Positions 45,904 through 57,689 of a DNA stretch of 64,000 bases are shown here, piece by piece. A program made the position numbers and the translations under genes. This DNA comes from Cheiracanthium punctorium (lineage: Eukaryota > Arthropoda > Arachnida > Araneae > Cheiracanthiidae), in the NCBI GenBank assembly GCA_038373885.1, contig JAWZYV010000740.1, positions 62,001-126,000 on the forward strand, in the 5' to 3' direction. The stretch's first letter is position 1; each line of letters begins with the position of its first letter. Below the pieces are notes generated by a model that saw only the letters and a list, made by a program, of their open reading frames with translations, was not told where the DNA came from and did no database searches.

Positions 45904-46022
45904 TGCCACCCATGGCGATTTTTCATTATTTGGCGACTTGCGTACATGTAAAGTTAATAAGAGCTACGGAACAGATAGGATAGCTTGCCACCAATGGCGA
46001 CTTTTCATTATTTGGCGATTTA
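45904..46022 (+). repeat. 35-bp direct repeat pair
   Basis: GCCACC.ATGGCGA, then TTTTCATTATTTGGCGA occurs at 45906 and again at 45988. The repeats end a few bases before a hAT MITE. Confidence 0.7.
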
Positions 46023-46036
46023 CACATGCTCACAAC

Positions 46037-46204
46037 CAGGGGCGTAGCCAGGGGGGTGGATATCGGGATATATCCCACCCGAAATGTTTGGATTAGTGGT
46101 GAAATTCCGTCTATTTATACACATATAAGTTCATATCCCCCCCCCGAAATATTTTACAGGCGCATATCCCCCCCCCCCGAAAAATTTTCCTGGCTACGCG
46201 CCTG
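46037..46204. mobile_element. hAT MITE, perfect 8-bp TSD CTCACAAC
   Basis: CAGGGGCGTAGCCAGG at the left and CCTGGCTACGCGCCTG at the right, with CTCACAAC on both sides (46029-46036, 46205-46212). The inside has repeated CATATCCCCCCCCCCGAAA tracts. Confidence 0.9.
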
Positions 46205-47531
46205 CTCACAACCTATAATTACTGTTCATTTAAGGTTATCGGAAAACCGTTATCCATATTTTCATTTACATAATCGTTTGCAGATTGGCGTACTTAGCAC
46301 CACGAATTATACCATCTCGTCGCGCTAGCAAATATCCAAAGTGTACTATAACTGCTATAATGGCATAGTTAACGCGCCAAATATTTCTACTGGTAGCAAA
46401 TAATCCAGCTGGACCGAACCGGCTTTAAAATAATCTGCATTTTAATTATTTTTCATTTTCAAGATATTAGTTATTCTGTTTTTGAAAAACGAATAATCGC
46501 TAATTCTAAACTCCTGTTGTCTAAGCGAACTTACTAATTGAAAATTGTCAACTTTGTGTAACACATTTTGAGTTACTTATTTCATATAGTTTTTTTTTTT
46601 TTTTTGGCGTAAAATAGGCGTAATTCTAACTCATGTTTGTAAATTTCACGCGATTCTTGATACTTGGAAACGCTTTGTTGCAAAGGAATGAATGATTTTA
46701 TGCAAAATCTGGCAACCATTATGTTTATTTTTTTATTAATATCTTCTAAAATAATTCCATTTCGAAATTTAAGTAAGCTTAGCAGGTTCCTCGGAATTTT
46801 TCGAATCTGTGGGCACCTTAGTCGAAATTCAAATCCCCACGGTTTAGGAGAAGATAGGCGAACAAGCTTTTGACAGGGGCGACGACAGCAGCCCTTACTT
46901 CTTTTTAGAATAGAGAGATACCTCTTTCTTCCATAATGATTTCATTGTATTCCTTCTAATTATGCACCTCTTTACAAACTACCTGATAGTGATATATGCA
47001 TATATTGTGAGTGCTGTTCCTCTTGAAATAACTTGTTCTGGATCTTTGCATTTATGATTTTTTCCTGATGATTTGCACTTTCACTCTCATTAGACAAATT
47101 ATCATTTTTCGGAATTTTCATAAAATAATCACCTATATTAGGACTCAATGATCGCTTTCTTGAGGTCATAATATTTGCATTTAAATTAAATTCTACACAC
47201 AAACGGAGCTAAATAGAGAACAAATGAATCACACTAACGCTTCATCCGAAAAGAACGACCAAGCGGCGAAAGCAATTTCAATGGGTTAAAATTTTGAAGC
47301 CTGCTTAGAAAGGACTACAGTACTTCCAAGAAATTCTTCCACCATTCCTAAACATTCAAAACGGGTCTACTTTTGTTTAAACAGGAAATGTCCGAAAACC
47401 AAATAAGAAAAATTTGCCATAGTAATAATATTCTTTTATCATACCCCTGAAAATCCAAACGGCGGATCAAAAGAACCTTTCACAATGGTACAGGAGATAG
47501 CCACTTGGGATTCCTAGTCACTCGATGTCAA

Positions 47532-49670
47532 TAGGCCTTATTACACGAAGAAAATTTAGAGCAATTATGGTTTCAGAAATTCATTACCGCAAGTTAGGGA
47601 GCCCAGATAAGCACGCAGGGTTGCCATAGTAAAAAAATCCTGCTGTGTTCACAAACATCAGAGATTCACCGAATTGGAAGTTGCTAGAGCATGTAATTAT
47701 AAATAGCATATCGTTGGTTGCTTATACCTCGCGTATCTTCGGATCGGATTGATATTTATTTTTCTTTTCTTCATTCAAATCAATTTCCATGTCGATATTC
47801 CATTTCACAGACATTTTTTTTTCGCAGCCCTCATCCCTTTCACTACGAACGGTATGGCTGACGCTGACTCTTCCGCCATATTGTATTGTGACGTAGAAAT
47901 AGGAAGCACTACGATTGGCTAGATTTCCAGCAACCTGCAATTTTTTTGCCTCTGAACGAAAAAGGTGGAGTTGACTGTTCCCTAGGTAACCGAGGAAAAT
48001 TTACAGGAAAGTGGTTTCTGCAACTGGTTGCAGCAACCAAATCATACGAAAATTCCTTCGTGTATAAGGCCTCCCCCATCCCCGCACAATGTACATCTAT
48101 CATAAAGGCCTTATTACACGAACGAATTTTCGTGCGATTTCGTTGCTGCAACCAGTTGCAGAAACCTCTTTCCTGTAAATTTCCCTCGGTTACCAAGGTA
48201 ACAGTCAACTCCAACTTTTTCGTTCAGAGGCAAAAATATTGCAGGTTGCTGGAATTCCAGTCAATCGTAGTGCTATCTACTTCTACGTCACAGCGCAAGA
48301 TGGCGGAAGAGTAAGCGTCAGCCATACCGTTCGTACTGAAAGGGACAGTTGCGGCCCGTGGTCAAAAATGTTAGTGCAGCCGGAAGCATATGAGCCCCTC
48401 CCCCTTTCCTCCGGACAGGATTGGAAAATCTTTGTTACTGAATTCGAAAGCTGGCGGATTAAGCCCTCACCGAGGAAAAAAAAAAAGAAATTGCATAAAA
48501 AATGTCAGAGATCCTATTTTACTTCCATAAAATGGACATAAATTTCAACCAGCCGCTCTTATCCTCAAAATTGCATTAATCCGTGTCTGATTCGAAGTTT
48601 CCTTAGAATTTTCTTTTGTAACGATAACTTGAGAAGAAAAGAAAAAAAAAAAAAAAGAAAACTTACTTATTTTTTATAAGTCAAATTTATCCTCCTTTCT
48701 TTTAAACATGCGAATCGGTCAGTGATGTCCCCATAAAAAGGCGTTGTTTTAATTCAGATATCAATAATTTTAAAAGCTCTTTAAAATTTCCCATGTTTAA
48801 AGAATTTTCTCGCTCGCCATGTCCTCTAAATGCCAGTTCTTGCTTACTTAAAAACAATACTGCTTTGATGGGTAATTGTCCATTCATAAGCGTCTATTCA
48901 GGCTTACCTTCTTGATAAATTCAGCAATATAGAGTTTTCCAAACATATATTCTCCTTACCCCCTCCCTCACTTCTCGTCCGAGCGAATCCGTTAGTCGAG
49001 TTCTCAGGTTATGCCGCCGTTAGAAAATCTTCCATCGGCTGTATCAGCTGCATACTTTCTATGCCGGAGAGGCTGCTTACGTAGTCGTTGTCATGGCAAC
49101 GGTGCTGCCAATTTTCTTTTCAGCGCTCTGGGCTGAACCAAAGACTTTCCCAATTGAATTGCGGGAAGATTAAAGTGCTTTTTTTCTGAATGAGCGATCC
49201 GGCCACAATACGTTTTTTTTTGTTTGGTTTTTTACGGAGATTTTTTTAATTTACCGTAGGAATTCCACAATTCTAATCTGAATTTAGGAAAATTAGTAGA
49301 ATAAATTATTTTAAAGTATGTGCTGATAATTTCAAGTGCAGCCCGGCTGTACTTGCTGTATCCCACGAGCCGCCACTGGAAAGGGATGATTAGGGTGTGC
49401 GAAAATAAAATGTCTTTGAAGTGAAATACCAACATGGAAGTTGATTTGATTGAACAAAAGAAAAATAAATAACAATCCGATTCGAAGGCAGACACGAGTT
49501 ATAAACTACCAACGATATGCTATTTATAATTTACAAGCTCAAGCAACCGCCAATTCGGCGAATCTCTGGCGTTTGTAAACACAACATAGTTTGTTTATGA
49601 TAGCAACCCTGCGTGCTTATCTGGGCTCACTGACTTACGGGAATGAATTGCAGCAACTGGTTGCTGCATC
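47532..49670. mobile_element. Foldback element A-B-B'-A', interrupted by a hAT insertion
   Basis: Arm A (about 47570-47845) recurs in reverse complement at 49385-49660 (A'), sharing GAGCCCAGATAAGCACGC, AGGGTTGC.AT, CAGAGATTC.CCGAATTGG and ATAAATAGCATATCGTTGG. Arm B (47826-48082) is inverted at 48106-48355 (B') with a spacer of about 23 bases. Removing 48346-49378 restores one continuous palindrome. GGCCTTATTACACGAA occurs at 47537 and again at B' start (48110). No transposase. Confidence 0.82.
48346..49378. mobile_element. 1.03-kb hAT-type insertion, perfect 8-bp TSD GAAAGGGA
   Basis: CAGTTGCGGCCCGTGG at the left and CCACGAGCCGCCACTG at the right are the familiar hAT terminal form. GAAAGGGA lies on both sides (48338-48345, 49379-49386). 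The left arm of the host palindrome reads uninterrupted through the equivalent position (about 47835), proving insertion. It contains no intact transposase. Confidence 0.9.
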
Positions 49671-49679
49671 AAGTACACA

Positions 49680-50293
49680 TCAGTGCAGAATCCGAGACGC
49701 GCACCGCACAAGGCGAGCGCAAAGACTGCTTATGTTTAACAATGAATTATATGTATTATTAGCTCCCCTTTTTACGACTTTACAGGGGGTGAATGGATAT
49801 CAAAGCTCAAATACTGTTCTTTGGACTTGCCATAATCCGTTGTTGCTGTTGCTAATGCCCTCTGGCAACCGCCGGGAGATGCCAGATCCCCCATATAGGC
49901 AGGCGATGGGCGGCTTCCATTTTAATGAGCCTCAGTGGGAGGAAGTCCGACTCAGCTCGGGGTCCTCTAATTTTGAACCCATTCCAGAGGAGGGACCAAT
50001 TCCCTGAAATCGGCACCCGCAGAGGTATCGTTTAACAACTAGGAGGACACTGGAGCCACGACGGATTTTACGTGCACCAGCTCCCATTAGCGTACGCGAT
50101 CACACAGCAGTTGACCCTCCCAAGCACTGGCCAAGCCGGATGCTGCTTCATTTGCCGTGTTCTTATTGAACGAAGACCACTGCGGGACGCCATAACCCGT
50201 TCTAACAATGAGCTATTCTTCGCTGTTTGCGTATACACGGTAAAGGCGAGAACAACTTGGTTACTGATCATCCTTATAAGAAACCGAAATGGG
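49680..50293. other. GC-richer stretch, possible SINE or old element
   Basis: Composition shifts (e.g. GGCAACCGCCGGGAGATGCC, GAGGACACTGGAGCCACGAC). Two open frames, 49591-50007 and 50072-50416 on the plus strand, run through it but have no recognised domain, and the first starts inside arm A' of the foldback. Most likely repeat-derived; identity unknown. Confidence 0.3.
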
Positions 50294-50715
50294 CAGGGCC
50301 CGATCATCACAATATTGGGCCCAGGGCAAACACAAATTTTGGGGCCTTTGCACCGGACCATAATTATTTTACGGGAAATTGCACGAAAACAGTATTATGC
50401 ATCTAAGTTATTTTAGATACATATAGCTACTTAAATATACTGTTTGTTTAAATACTAAATATAAATACAGTGCACACCGGTTATAACGGACCTGGGATAT
50501 AACGTACTATCGGTTATAACGTACCTAGAAGCTAGGTCCCGATTGAAGTCATGAATGACATTTTTTCGATACAAAATTTTTTAAAAAATATAATTTTTTT
50601 AACAAATGAAATTTTTTTATCAAACATAAATTTGTGGAAAAATACATTTTTGGGCCCTTGAAATTGGTGGGCCCAGGGCAAATGCCCCGGTTGCCCTGCC
50701 GATAAACGGGCCCTG
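50294..50715. mobile_element. hAT MITE, perfect 8-bp TSD GAAATGGG
   Basis: CAGGGCCCGATCA at the left and CGATAAACGGGCCCTG at the right; GAAATGGG on both sides (50286-50293, 50716-50723). TGGGCCCAGGGCAAA occurs near both ends. Nested inside at about 50469 is a pogo/Tc1-like end (CAGTGCACACCGG) with three GGTTATAACG-type motifs. Confidence 0.9.
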
Positions 50716-51125
50716 GAAATGGGGAGACGTTTCAAGAGAGAGACGAAATTTCGGGCGATTCCTTTGGACTCGGGTTTCGAAAATACCTATAGCCTGGGAA
50801 CGAAAGAGTTAAAAACCATTGATTGAGGTCAAGTCTAAAAATCAAAGGAGTAAACCAAACAAGTAAATTAAAATTTCAAAATAACGGATTTTAGACACGA
50901 AGTTTTTAACTAAGCATCAAAACGCTATTCTATCTAGTGCAAATTAAGTTTCAATGGGGGTGGGGCTATAGCCCCCCCCGTAGCTCCGCCTCTGGTTTGA
51001 AGTACTTGATCTTGCACCCGCACTCAAAATTTACCGGATCACAAAATCAAAAATATAGAGAACCGCATCCTTCTTATCAGGAAGCCAACAAAAGCGAAAG
51101 AAAAGTGTCAACACAACTGTCATCA

Positions 51126-52119
51126 TAAGGTTACCAACTGTCCGGCGAGAGCCAGGACATCCCGTTTCTAGGGCTTTAGAGGAAACGCCCCACAAAAGGT
51201 GTGTGCGGGTCAACAAATGTCCCATTTTTGAATCGAATAACTAATTTAATAATTTGATAATTAAAAGAAATTTTAAACATTCATTTTCTTTTATAAATAA
51301 AGATGATTTTAGGAGAAGTGATTGTACATTTGAAGTTTCTTTTCTAAATAGGTATAATATTATGATTTCAGTAAAAGTGGTTTAATATAGCTTATGCTTC
51401 TTTCCAAATAAATAATTATCATAATCTTAGTTGACGATCAGATGTACTAATTTAATATTTGACGTATGCGTGCGTTTCTTTTATAAAGGTGTATTACTGA
51501 TACCCACTCTCCAGGGGCGTAGCCAAGGGGGGGTGTAGTGGGGTCATAACCCCCCCTCCATGAGGAATTGCCATACAAAATGTATATTCTTTACTCCCTT
51601 ATCACAAACATGTATGCATATATGGGAGTTGCAGTAGTCGTAACCCCCCCCCCCCCCATGAAAAATTTCTGGACTCAGACCTTATGCCTCTACCACTCTC
51701 TTCTCTCTCTTATAGGTTGTTTTAATTATTTCTTACGTGCCAAAGTAAAAAGGTTTTGCTTTTATTCATGAAATGAATTTAAAAGTTCATTTAATTTACT
51801 TGCTAATGATAGTACTGTTTGTCTGAGTATCAAGAAGAAAGATAAGAGGACTCCATAAAATTAATGTTAATTTTTCTTTAGTTTGCCTAATTGTTTTAAT
51901 TTTTACTAGTTATGCCATATGTGTAATTATGCCTAAATAAAACATAATATTCAATAAAACTATTAAAAATGTAAAAATTAAATCTGACTTTATTGTTTTT
52001 CTCGCCTTTCTGTAATTAGTAAGCTGAATCGCGCTTTTTTTTTTTTTTTTTTTTTTTGTCCCGTCCGAATTTTAATCATGAAACCCCCGCAAAGCAGTGT
52101 ATAAAAGTTGGCAAGCCTA
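51126..52119. mobile_element. hAT-like MITE interrupted by another MITE
   Basis: Left TAAGGTTACCAAC and right GTTGGCAAGCCTA. Same family as 10666-10945 (GGGCTTTAGAGGA; TAAAACATAATATTCAATAA). Flanks GTCATCA and GACATCA agree at six of seven. It holds an ~180-bp insertion at 51512-51692 and a T21 tract near 52040. Confidence 0.65.
51512..51692. mobile_element. hAT MITE nested in 51126-52119, perfect 8-bp TSD CCACTCTC
   Basis: CAGGGGCGTAGCCAAGG at the left; the right end is decayed (TTATGCCTCTA). CCACTCTC on both sides (51504-51511, 51693-51700). The inside (GCCATACAAAATGTATATTC; GCAGTAGTCGTAACCCCCC) is the same family as 55068-55227 in the inverse sense. Confidence 0.8.
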
Positions 52120-52661
52120 GACATCACTAATGTCATTAGGGCTGAACACTAAAACAAAATAATGAAATGTAGCTGTTATACCCTGTAAGGTAAACAATGA
52201 TACAAAACCAAGCAGCCAAGTCCGTGACGTTGATGTACATTAAGACCCTTTTTTCATAACTTGTAATTGTGATCGCTCATCTGAAAATTGGAGAAGGGAG
52301 GGCAAACACGTATGTTTAGCCCTGGGTGACAAATATCATAGCTGTGCCCCTGACGTCAAATTTTGGCTTCTCATTTACAGAATATCATGAAACTTGCCTT
52401 AAACGGGTCTTGTTCTAAGCTGAAAGCTTTTTCAGGTTGAACATAGACAAGTTATTCCCAGAAACTCGAAATCAATGCCCGACTACACTTTTCAGAGAAC
52501 TGGCCAAGTACTAAAGGAAAATTTTCCTGGAAACAATTTACACTTTTCCATAATCGATATCTTTGTCATTCAGTAGCATGCGCAGAATTTTTTCAAGGGG
52601 CGTGGGTAGGGTCCTCCCTTAGTTTGTTTAGCCCAATAGATAATATAAGATTACCCCCAAT
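52120..52661. other. Spacer with a direct repeat partner
   Basis: 52372-52410 (TCATTTACAGAATATCATGA and AACTTGCCTTAAACGGGT) is repeated at 52828-52866, on the far side of the next MITE. No gene seen. Confidence 0.45.
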
Positions 52662-52905
52662 CATGGGCGCCGGCAGAATATTTCCCCGGGGGGGGGGCAA
52701 AGACTATATGCATATATGGGAACGATCATGGTAACCATATCAACGTATGGTTACCATGTTGGAAAGAGCAAAAAAGCAAGGGGAAACATGCATACAAAAA
52801 TCCGGGGAGGGCATTGCTCCCTGGATTTCATTTACAGAATATCATGAAACTTGCCTTAAATGGGTGCCTTAACTTTGCCTTAATTGGGGGCATGGGCGCC
52901 ATCTA
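52662..52905 (+). mobile_element. MITE copy, family of 2080-2240
   Basis: CATGGGCGCCGGCAGAATAT begins the copy; the core AAAGACTATATGCATATA, TGGTTACCATGTTGGAAAGA and AAAGCAAGGGGAAACATGCA follows the copy at 2080-2240 (minus). A further GGGGGCATGGGCGCCAT at 52886-52902 may be the right end. TSD not clear. Confidence 0.55.
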
Positions 52906-54155
52906 TGAATGAATACTGACTTTAATTACCTCATGTTTTTAAACTGTGCTAAAGTACAAGAATAGCCATCAAGGACTTAACGTTTAATTTATTTAAATTT
53001 TTCCTCACATGCCCTATCGACGACTATCGATTGTCAACCATCACAAGCGACCGTTCGCCTGTTTTTAGCAGCTTATTTTTGAATGCTGTTAGTGAATATT
53101 TCATTGTTTTATACTGAGGAGTAAATGTCAGTTTTTCTCGTGAATTTCCTCTGAATTTTAGCCTGTGGGAGAATTTTATTGTGCGAGAAATACAGCATCT
53201 CAGAAAGTTTCTGTGATAAGTTGACTGTTGTAAAGCTGTCAATGCCTGCGATAGCAAACTGTTAGAGGAAGTTCTAGAATCAATAAAATTTGTGTTTCAT
53301 ACTGTCAAGTGGCCTGCTTACTAGAACCTCCATCTACACTGGATTTTTAAGTTACAAACCCAAAAACTAAGCAGAGTTTTCTGAAAAAGTATAGTTCCAA
53401 AAAAGTGTTTTATGGAACAAAGATGAATATGGGACACTGATGGATTATGATTCACTTTCCAACGTATTGGAACAAGGCTCCGACACATTTTCGGGGTTTA
53501 TACACACTTTAGAAGGAAAAATCCCAGGAGTACAAGAAATTCCCAAGGAGTTCTATCAAAATTGTTTATATTGAATACACGCAATATTACAGTGATTTTT
53601 TAATCACAAGTAACTTTATTTTTCAAACCCAAAAATTTAACATATTTATATCAATAGGTATTCATTAATTTGATGAATGAATATCTAAAAGATAAAAACT
53701 GAAAGACAAAGTCTAAAGGGAAGAAAAAAAAAAGATTTATCTTTGTCTTGTTTAATTGCAGAATTAATGTCTCTAAATAAAAGCAAATATTTAGAATTAG
53801 TAGTACTAAAAAATTTTGAGAGTAGCGAGTTCTGTACTATAAATCTCTACTTTTTATTTATGCAAACCATTGAATTTATTAAGAACTAAATTTTAAAATT
53901 AAGAATTAGTAGGAGATAGAAGTTCAGAACAACATGATTAGCATTAATGAAAATAATAAAAGATGTTGGCTTACCTATACCATTCTTTAATTTGAATAAA
54001 TGAAATAAGAAACATATCACTTTTCAAACTAAATAAAATACTCTTGAAATTCAAAAGATTTGTTCAAATGAAATATTTATTTACTAATGCTAAAATTTTC
54101 AACTACTGGTCTGATCTACAATTGAAAACAAATACAGTTCCCTTGATTATAAATT
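52906..54155. other. AT-rich, no gene seen
   Basis: No element ends or exons recognised. Short pieces (CTTTCCAACGTATTGGAACA near 53455) resemble the tandem repeat at 55428-55640. Confidence 0.4.
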
Positions 54156-54156
54156 A

Positions 54157-54245
54157 CACTTACACACACACGCACGCGCGCACACGCTCTCACACACACG
54201 CACGCACGCACGCGCACACACACACACACACAAAAAAAAAAAAAA
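54157..54245 (+). repeat. (AC)n/(ACGC)n microsatellite followed by A-run
   Basis: Alternating CA and CGCA units about 75 bases long, then A14. Simple repeat; the 80-residue frame across it (TH/AR repeats) is an artefact. Confidence 0.85.
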
Positions 54246-55067
54246 GCATTAGCAGATTAACTGGAAGAATTTTAAAGTTAAACTAATCCAAAATTTATGA
54301 TAAATCATCAAAATAGTATTGAACAGTTATGAAAGATTACAAAAATTTTCTATTAAACTAATGCTTATGATTTTTTTCTAATTTAAGCAACTCTACTTAA
54401 AACTCTTTTGCTGTTCTTCTTAAAAGTCGTGTTTTCTTTTTCTGCTTGTTCATAGCTAGATCGTCCATGCAGCATAGCTTACAAATCAATCCTGCTTTTA
54501 CATTCGGGGTGTTTTCTTTTTGATTTATGATTTAACCCTCTAGCACCCCAGCCGGCCAAGAGCGAAGGGCACTTCTTTCCCCTATTTTGAGAGAGACAAA
54601 TCTTTACCCAATAACTGGACTGCAGCAGATCCGCTTAGTGGTGAATCTCCACTATAGCCATTCCCATTACAGGGAGTTCCAAGTACTTCCCATGATCTTC
54701 CTAATCTGTGTGATCTCACATGAATGAAGAAAGATGGAAACAAATAGACCCTCTCCCCCCTACACCCAACCAAATCTTTAATCCCCCGAAAACTTCTCAG
54801 TGTCGTGCCTTCGCAACAATTCCTCCGTAGGGTCAGCACTTCTATGGTTTAAAATTCTTTGGGGGAAATCGGGGAAATATAAAAGGGGAAGCTGGGGGAA
54901 GGAATGCTTCTTCCAATTTCGACCGGCACCAGACATTCAGGAAGTTCTTCCAGCCACCAAGGCGTGCTTAAGGAGTATTTTGTTTTTCCAAGTAGTTCTA
55001 AGTACCTTGTAAAATGTTTTAAATTCTAAGGAGTTTCCAAGGATTCTAAGGAGGCATACGCACTCTG

Positions 55068-55227
55068 CAGGGGCGTAGCCAGAAATTTTTCATGGGGGGG
55101 GGGGGTTACGACTACTACAACTCATATATATGTATACGTGTGTGTGATAATGTAATGAAGAATATGCATTTTGTATGGCAAAAAATTTCTCATGGGGGGT
55201 TATGACCCCCCCTAGGCTACGCCCCTG
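55068..55227 (-). mobile_element. hAT MITE, perfect 8-bp TSD GCACTCTG
   Basis: CAGGGGCGTAGCC at the left and GGCTACGCCCCTG at the right, with GCACTCTG on both sides (55060-55067, 55228-55235). Inner ACGACTACTACAACTCATAT and GTATGGCAAAAAATTTCTCA are shared with 55236-55440 and 51512-51692. Confidence 0.9.
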
Positions 55228-55235
55228 GCACTCTG

Positions 55236-55440
55236 CATTATGATATAGTTTCCAACAATAGCACAGCCAGAAAATTTTCAGGGTGTATGTGTGTGTGTTA
55301 TGACTACTGCAACTCACTTATATGTATACGTGTGTGTGATAAGGGAGTGAAGAATATAAATTTTGTATGGCAAAAAATTTCTCATTTTGGGGGAAGACTG
55401 CCCCTATCCCCTTTGGCTGCACCACTGCTTTCCAACATAA
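55236..55440 (-). mobile_element. Diverged second copy of the same hAT MITE
   Basis: It follows its neighbour's order: TAGCACAGCCAGAAAATTTT, TTATGACTACTGCAACTCAC, GTATACGTGTGTGTGATAA, TTTGTATGGCAAAAAATTTC, then ...CCCTTTGGCTGCACCACTG. More decayed, so older than 55068-55227. Confidence 0.7.
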
Positions 55441-55640
55441 TTGAGCAAGGAAAGTAAATAGGGCTTACACAGGGATTATGATAACCTTTCTGAAGCAAGG
55501 AAGACAAACAGGGCTGATACAGGAATAATAATGAACTTTCCAACATATTGAAGCAAGAAAAACGAATAGGGTCAACACAGAACCTTTCTACATAATGAAA
55601 CAAGAAACAAATAGGGCCAACACATGGATTATAACACGTG
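55428..55640 (+). repeat. Degenerate ~50-60-bp tandem repeat
   Basis: Four units each begin with CTTTCYRACATAATGAARCAA-like text (for example CTTTCCAACATATTGAAGCA), then an AATAGGG.CAACACAG-like segment. The minus-strand 96-residue frame (FLFHYVERFC, repeated) arises from it. Confidence 0.65.
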
Positions 55641-57689
55641 TTTAATATATAGCACACTACATTTTTATGCATGGTATTTGTGGTATTTTACTAAGTATTA
55701 ATTATTTCAAACTTAAGTGGATATTTAAAATATATGAAAGTTTCAGATTTAATTATTTTTTTTAAAGCTTCCGTTTGGGTGTTTGCAGAGTCACCCTCCA
55801 TAAGCTAAATAATGTGATTGTTGAAAGAGCTAGCAATGGGGTGTACCTATGTTGTACAACCGCAATGCAAGAAAATTGAAGACCTCTTATTTGATCAAAG
55901 TTTTGATTTTGCAAGGATTGTAAAAATTTAAAATGAGACTTGCCGTCAATAATCGAAGAAAACTGAGTGTTCTTGCTAGTGAATAGTAGATTTTTCAGGT
56001 ATCTTTCATTGCACTGCATTAGCTATGAAGTCAAATATAAAAACTACATTTTGCCCATGGCCTCCCTCACGTTATACTTGGAGAAATATGGGAAATTGCA
56101 AAGTCTCAATTAAGGGCAAACAACTAGTACCAAATCCACTAACATAAATAGCACCTTGGCAGGTGGGGGCATAGGGTCTTATATTTTCAGGATAGCAGTA
56201 TAAAAACAAGGTCAGAGAATCGTGTATGGAGAGAATATGAGAAGTTTTATAATGCTTCAAACAAAAACATGGTGAAGCAGGCTACTGAACAAAAATTTCC
56301 TGCTAAATTGTTTCATGGTTGTTTTATGAACAAAATTACTTTAGCATAGAGCTATAACTACAAAAAGGAAAAAAGAACAAAAGAAAAAAGAAAGAAAAGG
56401 GAATTATGCTTTAAATTTAACTTGAAAAATATCTATAATTTGTAAATATCACAGTACAAGTTTGACAAAAATATCGATTTTTGAAATTCTAACATCAGGC
56501 AGTCTTACTCATGTTTGCTAGGATGCCACACAAATTGACAAACAATGACCACTGTATCTGATCATATCAAATCTCGGTCTGCCTAGTCTCATCTCCTTTT
56601 TGTTTTATTTCCCTTGTATGAACAAAGTCTTGTAATGGCAAAAAATTTAGGTAGTACAAATTTCACTGAAAAATGGATTTTGATCATTCCTAAATTTACT
56701 TTCCAAGTTTCTATGTGACAACCATAAATGCTTACAAAATTATGCATGTACTTATGCATATACGATACATTTTGACTGAATGTGAATCCCTTCTGATTAG
56801 TTTTGGAATGATGTCTCTACATACGGATGTATCTTAAATAATTCAAAAATAAATTTGCCATGGAAAGTTGAATTTAGGACTGTGTGTGCTGTAGCAGCTA
56901 GTTGTTACTTCCTTATTTTAATGACTGGTTCATTGAAGACTTTCGATACATTTAGGTCTATAGACATCTTCAATACTTTAGAAGTCTATGGTCAATAGTT
57001 GCTTGAGTCATGGCAAAAATCTTGCCAACTGCCACAAAAACAAGTTTTTAAAACTGAATCCAACTTGGTGATCTTTAGAAATCCCCAAACCTTAATATTA
57101 GTGAAGTAGCATAACTATTTTAAAGGAAATAAGTTCAAATGAAGTGCACAAAAATGTGTATAATTTAACAGAAGTATAAAAAAGACATGTGGTGTCCACA
57201 TCAGATTCCCCCCCCCCCCCCAAGTTTATTTTATTTTTAATTATTTATTTATTTGACATTTTATCCCAATAGGACAAAAATGTCCATGACAATCCCCTGC
57301 ACCCTTCCCCTGGGAATAAACTGGTCTTGAAAATAGACAAAAGTCATTTTTCACACTCATTACTGATATATTAAAATAAGTCTTTGTTTCTTATTTACTT
57401 ACTAAGGTAAACTTACAAAGTTTAGACTGATGTGTTAGTTTTCAATTTCCCATAGCATAAATATATACCATGAAGGGCCAATCCTAGTGATAAGCAAGAT
57501 GGTGTGCAGCACTTGGGTGGTGAAATTGAAGGTGTCCCCCCCCCCAAAAAAAAAAAGAAAGAAAAGAAAATTAAAACATAAGGTTTTTAAAAAGGGCAGC
57601 CAAATTTAATTTTCACTTGAGTGACCGACAGGCTAGGATCAGTTCTAATTCCATACAGCTTTTGAATGATCAGCTCTTACAGGGAAGAA
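55641..57689. other. AT-rich, no gene seen
   Basis: A minus-strand 85-codon frame at 56019-55762 and others lack splice context and known domains. A C-run lies at about 57209-57222. No repeats of note. Confidence 0.4.

Noticed and set aside
49591..50007. 138-residue frame as a gene
   Set aside because: It starts inside arm A' of the foldback and its peptide is unlike any family I know; kept only as an unknown GC-rich stretch.
54157..54245. CRISPR-like or regulatory repeat
   Set aside because: Simple CA/CG microsatellite; no spacers or conserved repeats.
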